64,000 nt of DNA from the NCBI RefSeq assembly GCF_026686735.1, contig NZ_CP113432.1, forward strand, positions 1,860,001 to 1,924,000, written 5' to 3'. Numbering within the stretch: the first letter of the stretch is position 1; every line of letters begins with the position of its first letter. The position numbers and the translations under genes were made by a program. Below, piece by piece: positions 44,063 through 56,000 of this stretch. This DNA comes from Pseudomonas triclosanedens. Its GTDB lineage: Bacteria; Pseudomonadota; Gammaproteobacteria; Pseudomonadales; Pseudomonadaceae. Below the pieces are notes generated by a model, which was given only the letters and a program-made list of their open reading frames with translations, made no database searches and was not told where the DNA came from.

Positions 44063-47000
44063 ATGACTCTGCTCCTTCGTAAGCATCTGGCCAACGGCCA
44101 TACTGAAACTGTCCAACTTGTTGCAGACAAGTCTGGGAAGATCGTGAAGATCAAGGCCGAGCCGGGCGCGCATTACGACGTGATTGACTCTGCGACCGGC
44201 AATCCGCCGGAGCATCTGTCGGTTAAGCGTGGTGGGAAGGCGCGGAAAGACCTGCTGGTCGAAGTCGACGGCCAGCAAGTGGTGAGTCTGGAAGGGTTCT
44301 ACAGTGATGACACAGTAGCGACCCCCTGTTACTTCGATACCGCGCCGGGTACTACTGAGAACTTCAGCATTTCGCCGTTGACTGCGGAAGGCCCTGAGGG
44401 AGGCCTGATTCCCCCCGCTTCATCAGTTCTCGGGGTAGGCGACATCCCGCTGTGGGCGGTAGGGCTGGCCGGCGCGGGTGTTGTTGGCCTGGCAGCGGCT
44501 GGCGGTGGCGGCGGTGGCGGCGGTTCTTCGTCGAAGCGCTCTGCTCCGTCGAACACGCCCTCGAGCAATCTGCCGTCCGCTCCGTCGGCCAAGATCGGTG
44601 ATCAGGACGGCGACGGTAAGCAGGACGTGTCGGGTACCGGTAAGCCGGGTGACACCATCACTGTATCCTGGCCGGACGGCAGCACCAGTACTGATGTTGT
44701 GGACGGTAATGGCCGCTGGCGGATTGACGTACCGCGAACCATGCACACCAATGGCCCTGTATCCGTCACCGAGACGGACTCTTCGGGCAAGGTGAGTCGG
44801 CCGACCAATGCCGGCAATATCGACGTAACCCCTCCGGCAGCGCCCGGCCTGGCGTTGGAAAGCGACACCGGCGCCAACGCCAGTGACGGCATCACCAGCA
44901 ACGGCACCATCAACGTCACCGGTCTGGAAGCCGGCGCTTCCTGGCAATACTCCCTCGATGGCGGCACCACCTGGCTGAATGGCTCGGGTACCCAGATCAC
45001 CGGTCTTGCCGAAGGCGCGAACACTGTTCAGGTCCGGCAGACCGACGCTGCGGGCAATGTCTCGCCGGTTGCCACGCTGAACGTCACCGTTGACACGGCT
45101 GCGGCAGCACCCGGCCTGGCACTGGAAAGCGACACCGGCGTGAGCGCCAGTGACGGCATCACCAGCAACGGCACCATCAACGTCACCGGTCTGGAAGCCG
45201 GCGCTTCCTGGCAATACTCCCTCGATGGCGGCACCACCTGGCTGGATGGCTCGGGTACCCAGATCACCGGTCTTGCCGAAGGCGCGAACACTGTTCAGGT
45301 CCGGCAGACCGACGCTGCGGGCAATGTCTCGCCGGTTGCTACGCTGAATGTCACCGTCGACACAGCGGCTCCGGCAGCGCCCAGCCTGGCGCTGGAAAGC
45401 GACACCGGCGCGAGCGCCAGTGACGGCATCACCAGCAACGGCACCATCAACGTCACCGGTCTGGAAGCCGGCGCTTCCTGGCAATACTCCCTCGATGGCG
45501 GCACCACCTGGGTGGATGGCTCGGGTACCCAGATCACCGGTCTTGCCGAAGGCGCGAACACTGTTCAGGTCCGGCAGACCGACGCTGCGGGCAATGTCTC
45601 GCCGGTTGCCACGCTGAATGTCACCGTCGACACGGCTGCCGCTGCACCCGGCCTGGCACTGGAAAGCGACACCGGCATGAGCGCCAGTGACGGCATCACC
45701 AGCGACGGCACCATCAACGTCACCGGTCTGGAAGCCGGCGCTTCCTGGCAATACTCTCTCGATGGCGGCACCACCTGGCTGAATGGCTCGGGTACCCAGA
45801 TCAGCGGTCTTGCCGAAGGCGCGAACACTGTTCAGGTCCGGCAGACCGACGCTGCGGGCAATGTCTCGCCGGTCGGCACGCTGAACGTCACCGTTGACAC
45901 GGCTGCGGCAGCACCCGGCCTGGCACTGGAAAGCGACACCGGCGTGAGCGCCAGTGACGGCATCACCAGCAACGGCACCATCAACGTCACCGGTCTGGAA
46001 GCCGGCGCTTCCTGGCAGTACTCCCTCGATGGCGGCACCACCTGGCTGAATGGCACGGGTACCCAGATCACCGGTCTTGCCGAAGGCGCGACCACTGTTC
46101 AGGTCCGGCAGACCGACGCTGCGGGCAATGTCTCGCCGGTTGCCACGCTGAATGTCACCGTCGACACAGCGGCTCCGGCAGCGCCCAGCCTGGCGCTGGA
46201 AAGCGACACCGGCGTGAGCGCCAGTGACAGCATCACCAGCAACGGCACCATCAACATCACCGGTCTGGAAACCGGCGCTTCCTGGCAGTACTCCCTCGAT
46301 GGCGGCACCACCTGGCTGGATGGCTCGGGTACCCAGATCACCGGTCTTGCCGATGGTGTATACGCTATTCAGGTCAGAGGGCTCGATACTGCGGGCAATG
46401 TCTCGCCGGTTGCCACGCTGAACGTCACCGTTGACACGGCTGCGGCAGCACCCGGCCTGGCACTGGAAAGCGACACCGGCGTGAGCGCCAGTGACGGCAT
46501 CACCAGCAACGGCACCATCAACATCACCGGTCTGGAAACCGGCGCTTCCTGGCAATACTCCCTCGATGGCGGCACCACCTGGCTGGATGGCACGGGTACC
46601 CAGATCACCGGTCTTGCCGAAGGCGCGACCACTGTTCAGGTCCGGCAGACCGACGCTGCGGGCAATGTCTCGCCGGTTGCCACGCTGAATGTCACCGTCG
46701 ACACAGCGGCTCCGGCAGCGCCCAGCCTGGCGCTGGAAAGCGACACCGGCGTGAGCGCCAGTGACAGCATCACCAGCAACGGCACCATCAACATCACCGG
46801 TCTGGAAACCGGCGCTTCCTGGCAGTACTCCCTCGATGGCGGCACCACCTGGCTGGATGGCTCGGGTACCCAGATCACCGGTCTTGCCGATGGTGTATAC
46901 GCTATTCAGGTCAGAGGGCTCGATACTGCGGGCAATGTCTCGCCGGTTGCCACGCTGAACGTCACCGTTGACACGGCTGCGGCAGCACCCGGCCTGGCAC

Positions 47001-50000
47001 TGGAAAGCGACACCGGCGTGAGCGCCAGTGACGGCATCACCAGCAACGGCACCATCAACATCACCGGTCTGGAAACCGGCGCTTCCTGGCAATACTCCCT
47101 CGATGGCGGCACCACCTGGCTGGATGGCACGGGTACCCAGATCACCGGTCTTGCCGAAGGCGCGACCACTGTTCAGGTCCGGCAGACCGACACTGCGGGC
47201 AATGTCTCGCCGGTTGCTACGCTGAATGTCACCGTCGACACAGCGGCTCCGGCAGCGCCCGGCCTGGCGCTGGAAAGCGACACCGGCGCCAACGCCAGTG
47301 ACAGCATCACCAGCAACGGCACCATCAACATCACCGGTCTGGAAACCGGCGCTTCCTGGCAGTACTCCCTCGATGGCGGCACCACCTGGCTGGATGGCTC
47401 GGGTACCCAGATCACCGGTCTTGCCGATGGTGTATACGCTATTCAGGTCAGAGAGCTCGATACTGCGGGCAATGTCTCGCCGGTTGCCACGCTGAACGTC
47501 ACCGTTGACACGGCTGCGGCAGCACCCGGCCTGGCACTGGAAAGCGACACCGGCGTGAGCGCCAGTGACGGCATCACCAGCAACGGCACCATCAACATCA
47601 CCGGTCTGGAAGCCGGCGCTTCCTGGCAATACTCCCTCGATGGCGGCACCACCTGGCTGGATGGCTCGGGTACCCAGATCACCGGTCTTGCCGAAGGCGC
47701 GAACACTGTTCAGGTCCGGCAGACCGACGCTGCGGGCAATGTCTCGCCGGTTGCTACGCTGAATGTCACCGTCGACACAGCGGCTCCGGCAGCGCCCAGC
47801 CTGGCGCTGGAAAGCGACACCGGCGCGAGCGCCAGTGACGGCATCACCAGCAACGGCACCATCAACGTCACCGGTCTGGAAGCCGGCGCTTCCTGGCAAT
47901 ACTCCCTCGATGGCGGCACCACCTGGGTGGATGGCTCGGGTACCCAGATCACCGGTCTTGCCGAAGGCGCGAACACTGTTCAGGTCCGGCAGACCGACGC
48001 TGCGGGCAATGTCTCGCCGGTTGCCACGCTGAATGTCACCGTCGACACGGCTGCCGCTGCACCCGGCCTGGCACTGGAAAGCGACACCGGCATGAGCGCC
48101 AGTGACGGCATCACCAGCAACGGCACCATCAACGTCACCGGTCTGGAAGCCGGCGCTTCCTGGCAATACTCTCTCGATGGCGGCACCACCTGGCTGAATG
48201 GCTCGGGTACCCAGATCACCGGTCTTGCCGAAGGCGCGAACACTGTTCAGGTCCGGCAGACCGACGCTGCGGGCAATGTCTCGCCGGTCGGCACGCTGAA
48301 CGTCACCGTTGACACGGCTGCGGCAGCACCCGGCCTGGCACTGGAAAGCGACACCGGCGTGAGCGCCAGTGACGGCATCACCAGCAACGGCACCATCAAC
48401 GTCACCGGTCTGGAAGCCGGCGCTTCCTGGCAGTACTCCCTCGATGGCGGCACCACCTGGGTGGATGGCTCGGGTACCCAGATCACCGGTCTTGCCGAAG
48501 GCGCGAACACTGTTCAGGTCCGGCAGACCGACGCTGCGGGCAATGTCTCGCCGGTCGGCACGCTGAACGTCACCGTTGACACGGCTGCGGCAGCACCCGG
48601 CCTGGCACTGGAAAGCGACACCGGCGTGAGCGCCAGTGACGGCATCACCAGCAACGGCACCATCAACGTCACCGGTCTGGAAACCGGCGCTTCCTGGCAG
48701 TACTCCCTCGATGGCGGCACCACCTGGCTGAATGGCACGGGTACCCAGATCACCGGTCTTGCCGAAGGCGCGAACACTGTTCAGGTCCGGCAGACCGACG
48801 CTGCGGGCAATGTCTCGCCGGTCAGCACCCTGAACGTCTCGGTCGACACCTCAGGCAGCCTGCTGCCGGACGGCTCTGCCGATCCGCTCGCCACTGCGAC
48901 CGTAACCATCATCCACATTTCGCACGATAGCGGGGCAAGCGACTCCGACTACATCACCAACGACAACACCCTTGTCATCCAGGGCACCAGCTCGGCTCCA
49001 GACAATACCGGTATCGCTGTCTACGTAGACGGCGTGTTCGCCGGTTATGCCATTGTGACGGGCGGCGCGTGGGGCTACCCCATTGCAACGGCTCTTGCCG
49101 ACGGCGAGCACGACATTGAAGCGAAACTGGTGGATGCGGCCGGCAACGTAGTCGGCCCGGTATCTGTTCAGGTCGTCACCATCGATACCGTCGCCTCTGG
49201 CACACCGACTGCGCAACTGGATCCGTCCAGCGATACGGGCATTTTGGGCGACGGCATTACCGCCAGCGACTTGCCGGTTATTTCGGGAACTGCCGAAGCC
49301 GGTGCCGTGGTAGAAGTAACGATCAACGGTCACACCTACACGGCCACCGCCGATGCTGCGGGCCGTTACTCCGTGGCGGTCACCGATCCGCTGCCAGATA
49401 ACACCTACACGCCGCACGTCAAGTTCACTGACAAGGCCGGCAACATCGCAGAGGCGGACGGCACCCCCTTCACCGTCATCTATGCCTCCGCCATTCATGT
49501 CACTCTGGATACGCTGACCGACAACGTCGGCGTACAGCAGGGCACCCTGAGCGCCGGCCAGTCCACCGACGACAGAACGCTGGACCTCTCCGGCACCCTG
49601 TCGGCCAGCCTCAGTACCGGCGACGTCGTGGCCATCTACGACGGCAGCATCCGCCGGGGTACCGCCACCGTTACTGGTACCAACTGGACCTACTTCACCG
49701 GCCTCCTCACCTCCGGCGCGCACAGCTTCACTGCGCGCGTCGAGAACACCGTCAGCGGCCAGTACGGCCCGTCCAGCCCGGCCTTCGCGGTCATCGAAAG
49801 CTCCGTGGCCATCGGCAGCGTCGGCGACGACATTGGCCTGGTGCTTGGCGCGGTGGACAACGGCGCCGCCACCGACGACCATCTGCCGACCCTTACCGGC
49901 ACGCTCGGCGCGGCGCTCGGCGCAGGCGAGAAGGTTGCCATCTACGATGGCGCCACCAAGCTCGGCAACGCCGTGGTCAACGGCACCACCTGGACCTTCA

Positions 50001-53000
50001 CCCCGTCCACCCCGCTGGCAGACGGCGCGCACATCCTGAGCGCCCACCTCCAGAGTAGCAGCGGCACCGACCGCATCCTCTCGGGCAACTACACCATCAA
50101 CGTGATCTCTCCTGTACCTCCGACCCAGACCGTAACCATCGCCACCGTAGCGGACAACGTCGGCGTGCAGCAGGGCAACCTGACCGCCGGCCAGTCCACC
50201 GACGACACCACGCTGGCCCTCTCGGGCACCCTGTCGGCCGGCCTCAATGTCGGCGACGTCGTGGCCATCTACGACGGCAGCACCCGCCTGGGTACCGCCA
50301 CCGTTACCGGCACCACCTGGACCTACACCACCGGTGCACTGGCATCCGGCGCCCACAACCTCACGGCCCGCGTCGAGAACCCGGTCAGCGGCCTGAGCGG
50401 CTCGTCCAGCCCGGCCTTCTCGGTCATCGAAAGCTCCGTGGCCATCGGCAGTGTCAGCGATGATGCCGGCCTGGTGGTCGGTGCGGTGGCCAATAACGGC
50501 ACCACCGACGACACCACCCCGACCTTGAGCGGCACGCTTGGCGCCGCCCTGGGCGCGGGCGAGAAGGTGGCCATCTACGACGGCGCCACCAGGCTTGGCG
50601 ACGCCGTGGTCAACGGCACTACCTGGACCTTCACCCCGACCACCGGCCTGGCCGTGGGCGCGCACACCCTGAGCGCCCACATCCAGGATGGCAGCGGCAC
50701 CGACCGCATCGTTTCGACCAATTTCACGATCAACACAATCACCGCGCCCGTGGCGCCGACCCAGACCGCTACCATCACCACCGTGGCGGACAACGTCGGC
50801 GTGCAGCAGGGCAACCTGACCGCCGGCCAATCCACCGACGACACCACCCTGGCCCTCTCCGGCACCCTGTCGGCCAGCTTCAGTACCGGCGACGTCGTGG
50901 CCATCTACGACGGCAGCACCCGCCTGGGTACCGCCACCATTACCGGCAGCACCACCTGGACCTACACCACCGGCGCACTCGCATCCGGCGCCCACAACCT
51001 CACGGCCCGCGTCGAAAACTCGGTCAGCGGCCTGAGCGGCTCGTCCAGCCCGGCCTTCTCGGTTGTCGAGAACGGCACCACGATCGCCGCATACAACGAC
51101 GTGGGTACCGAGGTTGGCAATGGTCCATCCGTTCGCTACATCCTGGTACAGCGCGAGAACATCTCGGGCTGGTGGCTGAGGGCGGGTGAGATCGAGGTCT
51201 ACTCGGGCGGTGTCAACGTCGCTCGTGGCAAGACCGTCACCACGTACAACGGCACCAACGGCAGTGGCGCAGTGGACGGCAACCCGAACGCCGAGTATTC
51301 CAGCGGCGGCTGGTCACAGACCGAATGGCTGCAGATCGACCTGGGCGGCTACTACACGGTGGAGAGCATCCACTACGTGGGCGGCCTGTATGGCGCAACC
51401 GACAACAACAACCTGACGATCCTGGGCGGCACCACCTCGCTCTCCGGGCGCACCCTGGCCGACCTGACGGCCGACAGCAATGTCGTGAACTATGGCAGGA
51501 CGCCGTCCAACGGCCCGGCCCAAGGGGCCACCTTCACCCTGGATACCGGAGTAAGCGATGCTCCGACGGCCGATCACCGGCCTGAATTCTCCGGTCATCT
51601 GGATGCCGCGCTTGGCGCGGGCGAGAAGGTTGCCATCTACGATGGCGCCACCAAGATCGGCGAGGCCACGGTCAATGGCACCAGTTGGACCTTTACTCCC
51701 ACCGTTGACCTGTCGGACGGTGTGCACACCCTGAGCGCCCACATCCAGAGTAGCAGCGGCACCGACCGCATCCTCTCGGGCAACTACACCATCAACGTGG
51801 TCTCTCCTGTGACCCCGACCCAGACAGTAACCATCGACACGGCGGTGGACAACGTCGGCGTGCAGCAGGGCAACCTGACTGCCGGCCAGTCCACCGACGA
51901 CACCACGCTGGCCCTCTCGGGCACCCTGTCGGCCGGCCTCAATGCTGGCGACGTGGTGGCCATCTACGACGGCAGCACCCGTTTGGGTACCGCCACCGTT
52001 ACCGGCACTGCGTGGACCTACACCACCGGCGTACTGGTATCCGGCGCGCACAACCTCACGGCACGCGTCGAGAACCCGGTCAGCGGCCAGAACGGCCCGT
52101 CCAGCCCGGCCTTCGCGGCGCTCGAGAACGCCGTCGCTATCAGCGGCGCCCTCGACGACGTGGGCGCGGTGGTTGGCGCTGTCGCAGACAACGGCACCAC
52201 CGACGATGCCACCCCCACCCTGAGCGGCACGCTCGGCGCGGCGCTGGCGGCAGGTGAGAAGGTGGCCATCTACGACGGTACCACCCGGCTCGGCGACGCC
52301 GTGGTCAACGGCACCACCTGGACCTTCACCCCGGGCACCGGCCTGGCCCAGGGAGCACATACCCTGAGCGCCCATATCCAGGACGGCAGCGGCAACGACC
52401 GCATCCTCTCGGGCAACTACACCATCAACGTGGCCTCTCCTGTAGCACCGACCCAGGCCGTGACCATCGTGGCCGTGGCGGACAACTTCGGCGCGCAGAA
52501 GGGCAACCTGACCGCCGGCCAGTCCACCGACGACAGCACGCTGGACCTCTCCGGCACCCTGTCGGCCGGCCTCAATGCTGGCGACGTGGTGGCCATCTAC
52601 GACGGCAGCACCCGCCTGGGTACCGCCACCGTTACTGGTACCAACTGGACCTACTTCACCGGCTACCTGGAATCCGGCGCGCACAGCCTCACGGCACGCG
52701 TCGAGAACCCCGCCAGCGGCCTGAACGGCCCGTCCAGCCCGGCCTTCGTGGCGGTCGAGAACGCCGTCGCCATCAGCGGCGCCGTCGACGACGTAGGCGC
52801 GGTGGTCGGTGCGGTCGACTACGGGGACATCACCGACGACACCATGCCGACGCTGAACGGCGAGCTCGACGCGGCGCTGGCCTCCGGCGAGAAGGTGGCT
52901 ATCTACGATGGCGTCACCAAGCTCGGCGACGCCGTGGTCAACGGCACCGGCTGGACCTTCACCCCGTCCACCCCGCTGGCGGACGGTGCGCACAAACTGA

Positions 53001-56000
53001 GCGCTCACATCCAGGACGGCAGCGGCAACGACCGCGTCGTCTCCGCCAGCTATACGGTCAAAGTGGCCTCTCCTGTGCCCCCGACCCAGAACGTGGCCAT
53101 CGTGGTCGTGGAGGATAACGTCGGCGTACAGCAGGGCAACCTGACCAACCTGACCGCCGGCTCCACCGACGACACCACGCTGGCCCTCTCCGGCATCCTG
53201 TCGGCTGGCCTCAATGCCGGCGACATCGTGGCGATCTACGATGGCGCAACCCGCCTGGGTATCGCCACCGTTACCGGCACGGCCTGGACCTACACCACCG
53301 GCGCGCTGGCCTCCGGCGCGCACAACTTCACCGCGCGCGTCGAAAACCCGGTCAGCGGCCAGAACGGCCCGTCCAGCCCGGCCTACTCGACGATCGAGAA
53401 CGGTATTGGCTTCGCAGTCACGGTGGATCAGGGCAATATCAGGGCGGATTCGGCGAGCACCACCCAGCTTGCCTACAACCAGTACGTACAGTCGACGGGG
53501 TCCATCATCGGCACGGGGCTGGTCAGCGGCATTACCTCAGCTTCGCAGGTCGCGGCCATGTCCGGCGGTACGCAGGTCGGCGGGGTAAGCGCCTACGGCG
53601 TCTACCTGTTCGATAACTCGACACCGGGTGTCGTCAAGTTCTGGCTTGAAAAAGTCGATGAAATTTTCGTCAAGGCCGTTCAGGTCTCGCTGACCAATGA
53701 CGCGGAAGGCAACATCATCGCGACGGTGCTGCAGGCGAAGCATTCGTCGGCTGACCAGTTGGGCATCATCGACTTCAATGTCAGCGGCATCCAAAGCGCT
53801 ATCGCTAACTCGGCCTCGCAAGGCGGGTACGGTGTCTCCTCCCTGACGCTTCAAGTAGTGGCAAATGCGCTCGTGCAGGATCACACCCCGACCCTGGAGG
53901 GCACGCTGGATGCGGCGCTGGGCGTGGGTGAGAAGGTGTCCATCTTCGACGGCGCCACCAAGATTGGCGAAGCCACGGTCAATGGCACCCATTGGACCTT
54001 CACCCCGGCCACCCCGTTGGCTGAGGGCGCGCACAACCTCAGTGCCCACATCCAGGATGGCCTCGGCCACGACCGTATCGTCTCGGGCAATGTCGTGATC
54101 AACGTAGTCTCTCCAGCGGCCCCGGCCCAGACCGTGACCATCGTGGCTGCGGTGGACAACGTCGGCGTCCAGCAGGGCAACCTGACCGCCGGCCAGTCTA
54201 CCGACGACACTACGCTGGCTCTGTCCGGCACCCTGTCGGCCGGCCTCAATGCTGGCGACGTGGTGGCCATCTACGACGGCAGTACCCGCCTGGGTACCGC
54301 CACCGTGACTGGCACCACCTGGACCTACACCACCGGTGCACTGGCGTCCGGCGCGCACAGCCTCACGGCGCGCGTCGAGAACATCGTCAGCGGCCTGAGT
54401 GGCTCGTCGAGCCCGGCCTTCGCGGTCATCGAAAGCTCCGTGGCCATCGGCAGTGTCGGCGATGACGTGGGCGCGGTGGTTGGCGCTGTCGCAGACAACG
54501 GCACCACCGACGATGCCACCCCGACCCTGAGCGGTACGCTCGGCGCGGCGCTGGCGGCAGGCGAGAAGGTGGCCATCTACGACGGTACCACCCGGCTCGG
54601 CGACGCCGTGGTCAACGGCACCACCTGGACCTTCACCCCGGGCACCGGCCTGGCCCAGGGAGCACATACCCTGAGCGCCCATATCCAGGACGGCAGCGGC
54701 AACGACCGCATCCTCTCGGGCAACTACACCATCAACGTGGCCTCTCCTTTGGCCCCAACCCAGACCGTGACCATCGTGGCCGTGGCGGACAACGCCGGCG
54801 TGCAGCAGGGCAACCTGAGCGCCGGCCAGTCCACCGACGACACCACACTGGCCCTCTCCGGCACGCTGTCGGCTGGTCTCCATACCGGCGACGTAGTGGC
54901 CATCTACGACGGCGCAACCCGTTTGGGTACCGCCTCCGTGACTGGCAACACCTGGTCCTACACCACGGCAGCGCTCCAGGGTGGTCTGCACAATCTGACG
55001 GTACGGGTGGAAAACCCGGCATCCGGCCTCAATGGCCCTGCTGCGTCGTTCGACGCCGACATCAAGTTTGTCGAGCTCCAGCAGGTGGTTGTCAGCACGG
55101 GTGCCCAACAGGGCAACCTGGCCGCCAATGGCGCTACCTCCGGCCTGAGCGGTGATAGCTCGCCGGTACTGTCGGGCCTGCTCAAGGGTGCGCTCGATGC
55201 GTCGGAGCGGATCGCGGTATACGACGGTACGACCTACCTCGGTGCAGCGACGGTGGCCGACGGCGTGTGGGCATTCAATACCTCCGGCCTGGCCGCAGGG
55301 CAGCATCAACTGCGCGTCGTGCTGGAGGACTCGGCTACCCATGCGCCGGTCTCGCAGGCCTCTTACAACCTGACGGTCGATACTGCCGTGCCGCACCAGA
55401 GGGCCGCCATTACCTCCGTCGGTGGTGAAAGCACCAGCGGTGTGGATGTTCACAACCGTCTGCCGCAGATCGTGGGTACCCTCAGCGCCAACCTCACGGC
55501 TGGCCAGAAGGTGGGTGTGTACGACAACGGCGAACTGCTGGGCTACGCAACCGTCAGCGGTTCGGGTTGGACCTTCACCCCGGCCTACGAGCTGGCGGGC
55601 GGCAACCACTCGATCACGGCCCGCGTGCTGGGTGGTGTGGACGGTGTAGCGTCTCCGGCCTTCTCGGTCTACGAGAACACCATCGACGCGAACGCGGTCT
55701 CCGTGTCCTCGGCCACTCCGACGTTGACCGGTTCGGTGCTCGCCGACCTTCGGGCGAACCAGGTCGTCGGCATCTATGACGGCGACACTCGCCTGGGTTC
55801 GGCAACGCTCAACGCCAACCACACCTGGACGTACTCGGTGCCTGCGGCCTTGGCCAATGGTCTGCACCATCTTTCGGCCCGGATCGAAGACTCCACCACG
55901 CATGTCCCGGTGGTCAGCGATACGGTCGATTGCCAGGTAGGCACCCCTGCCGTTACGACGACGCTCATGATCACCAGCGACGGTTCGGTGGCCTACACCG

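Noticed and set aside
44423..48166. Minus-strand frame of 1,247 codons
   Set aside because: It is the antisense of the adhesin repeats. It stays open because the repeats are multiples of 3 with one codon bias; no start site, and the product is a repeat shadow. Same for minus frames 48851-50995, 51314-53323, 53537-56287 and 56432-58039.
44830..48850. CRISPR-like regular repeats
   Set aside because: Units are 267-270 bp, entirely coding and in frame, with no unique spacers.
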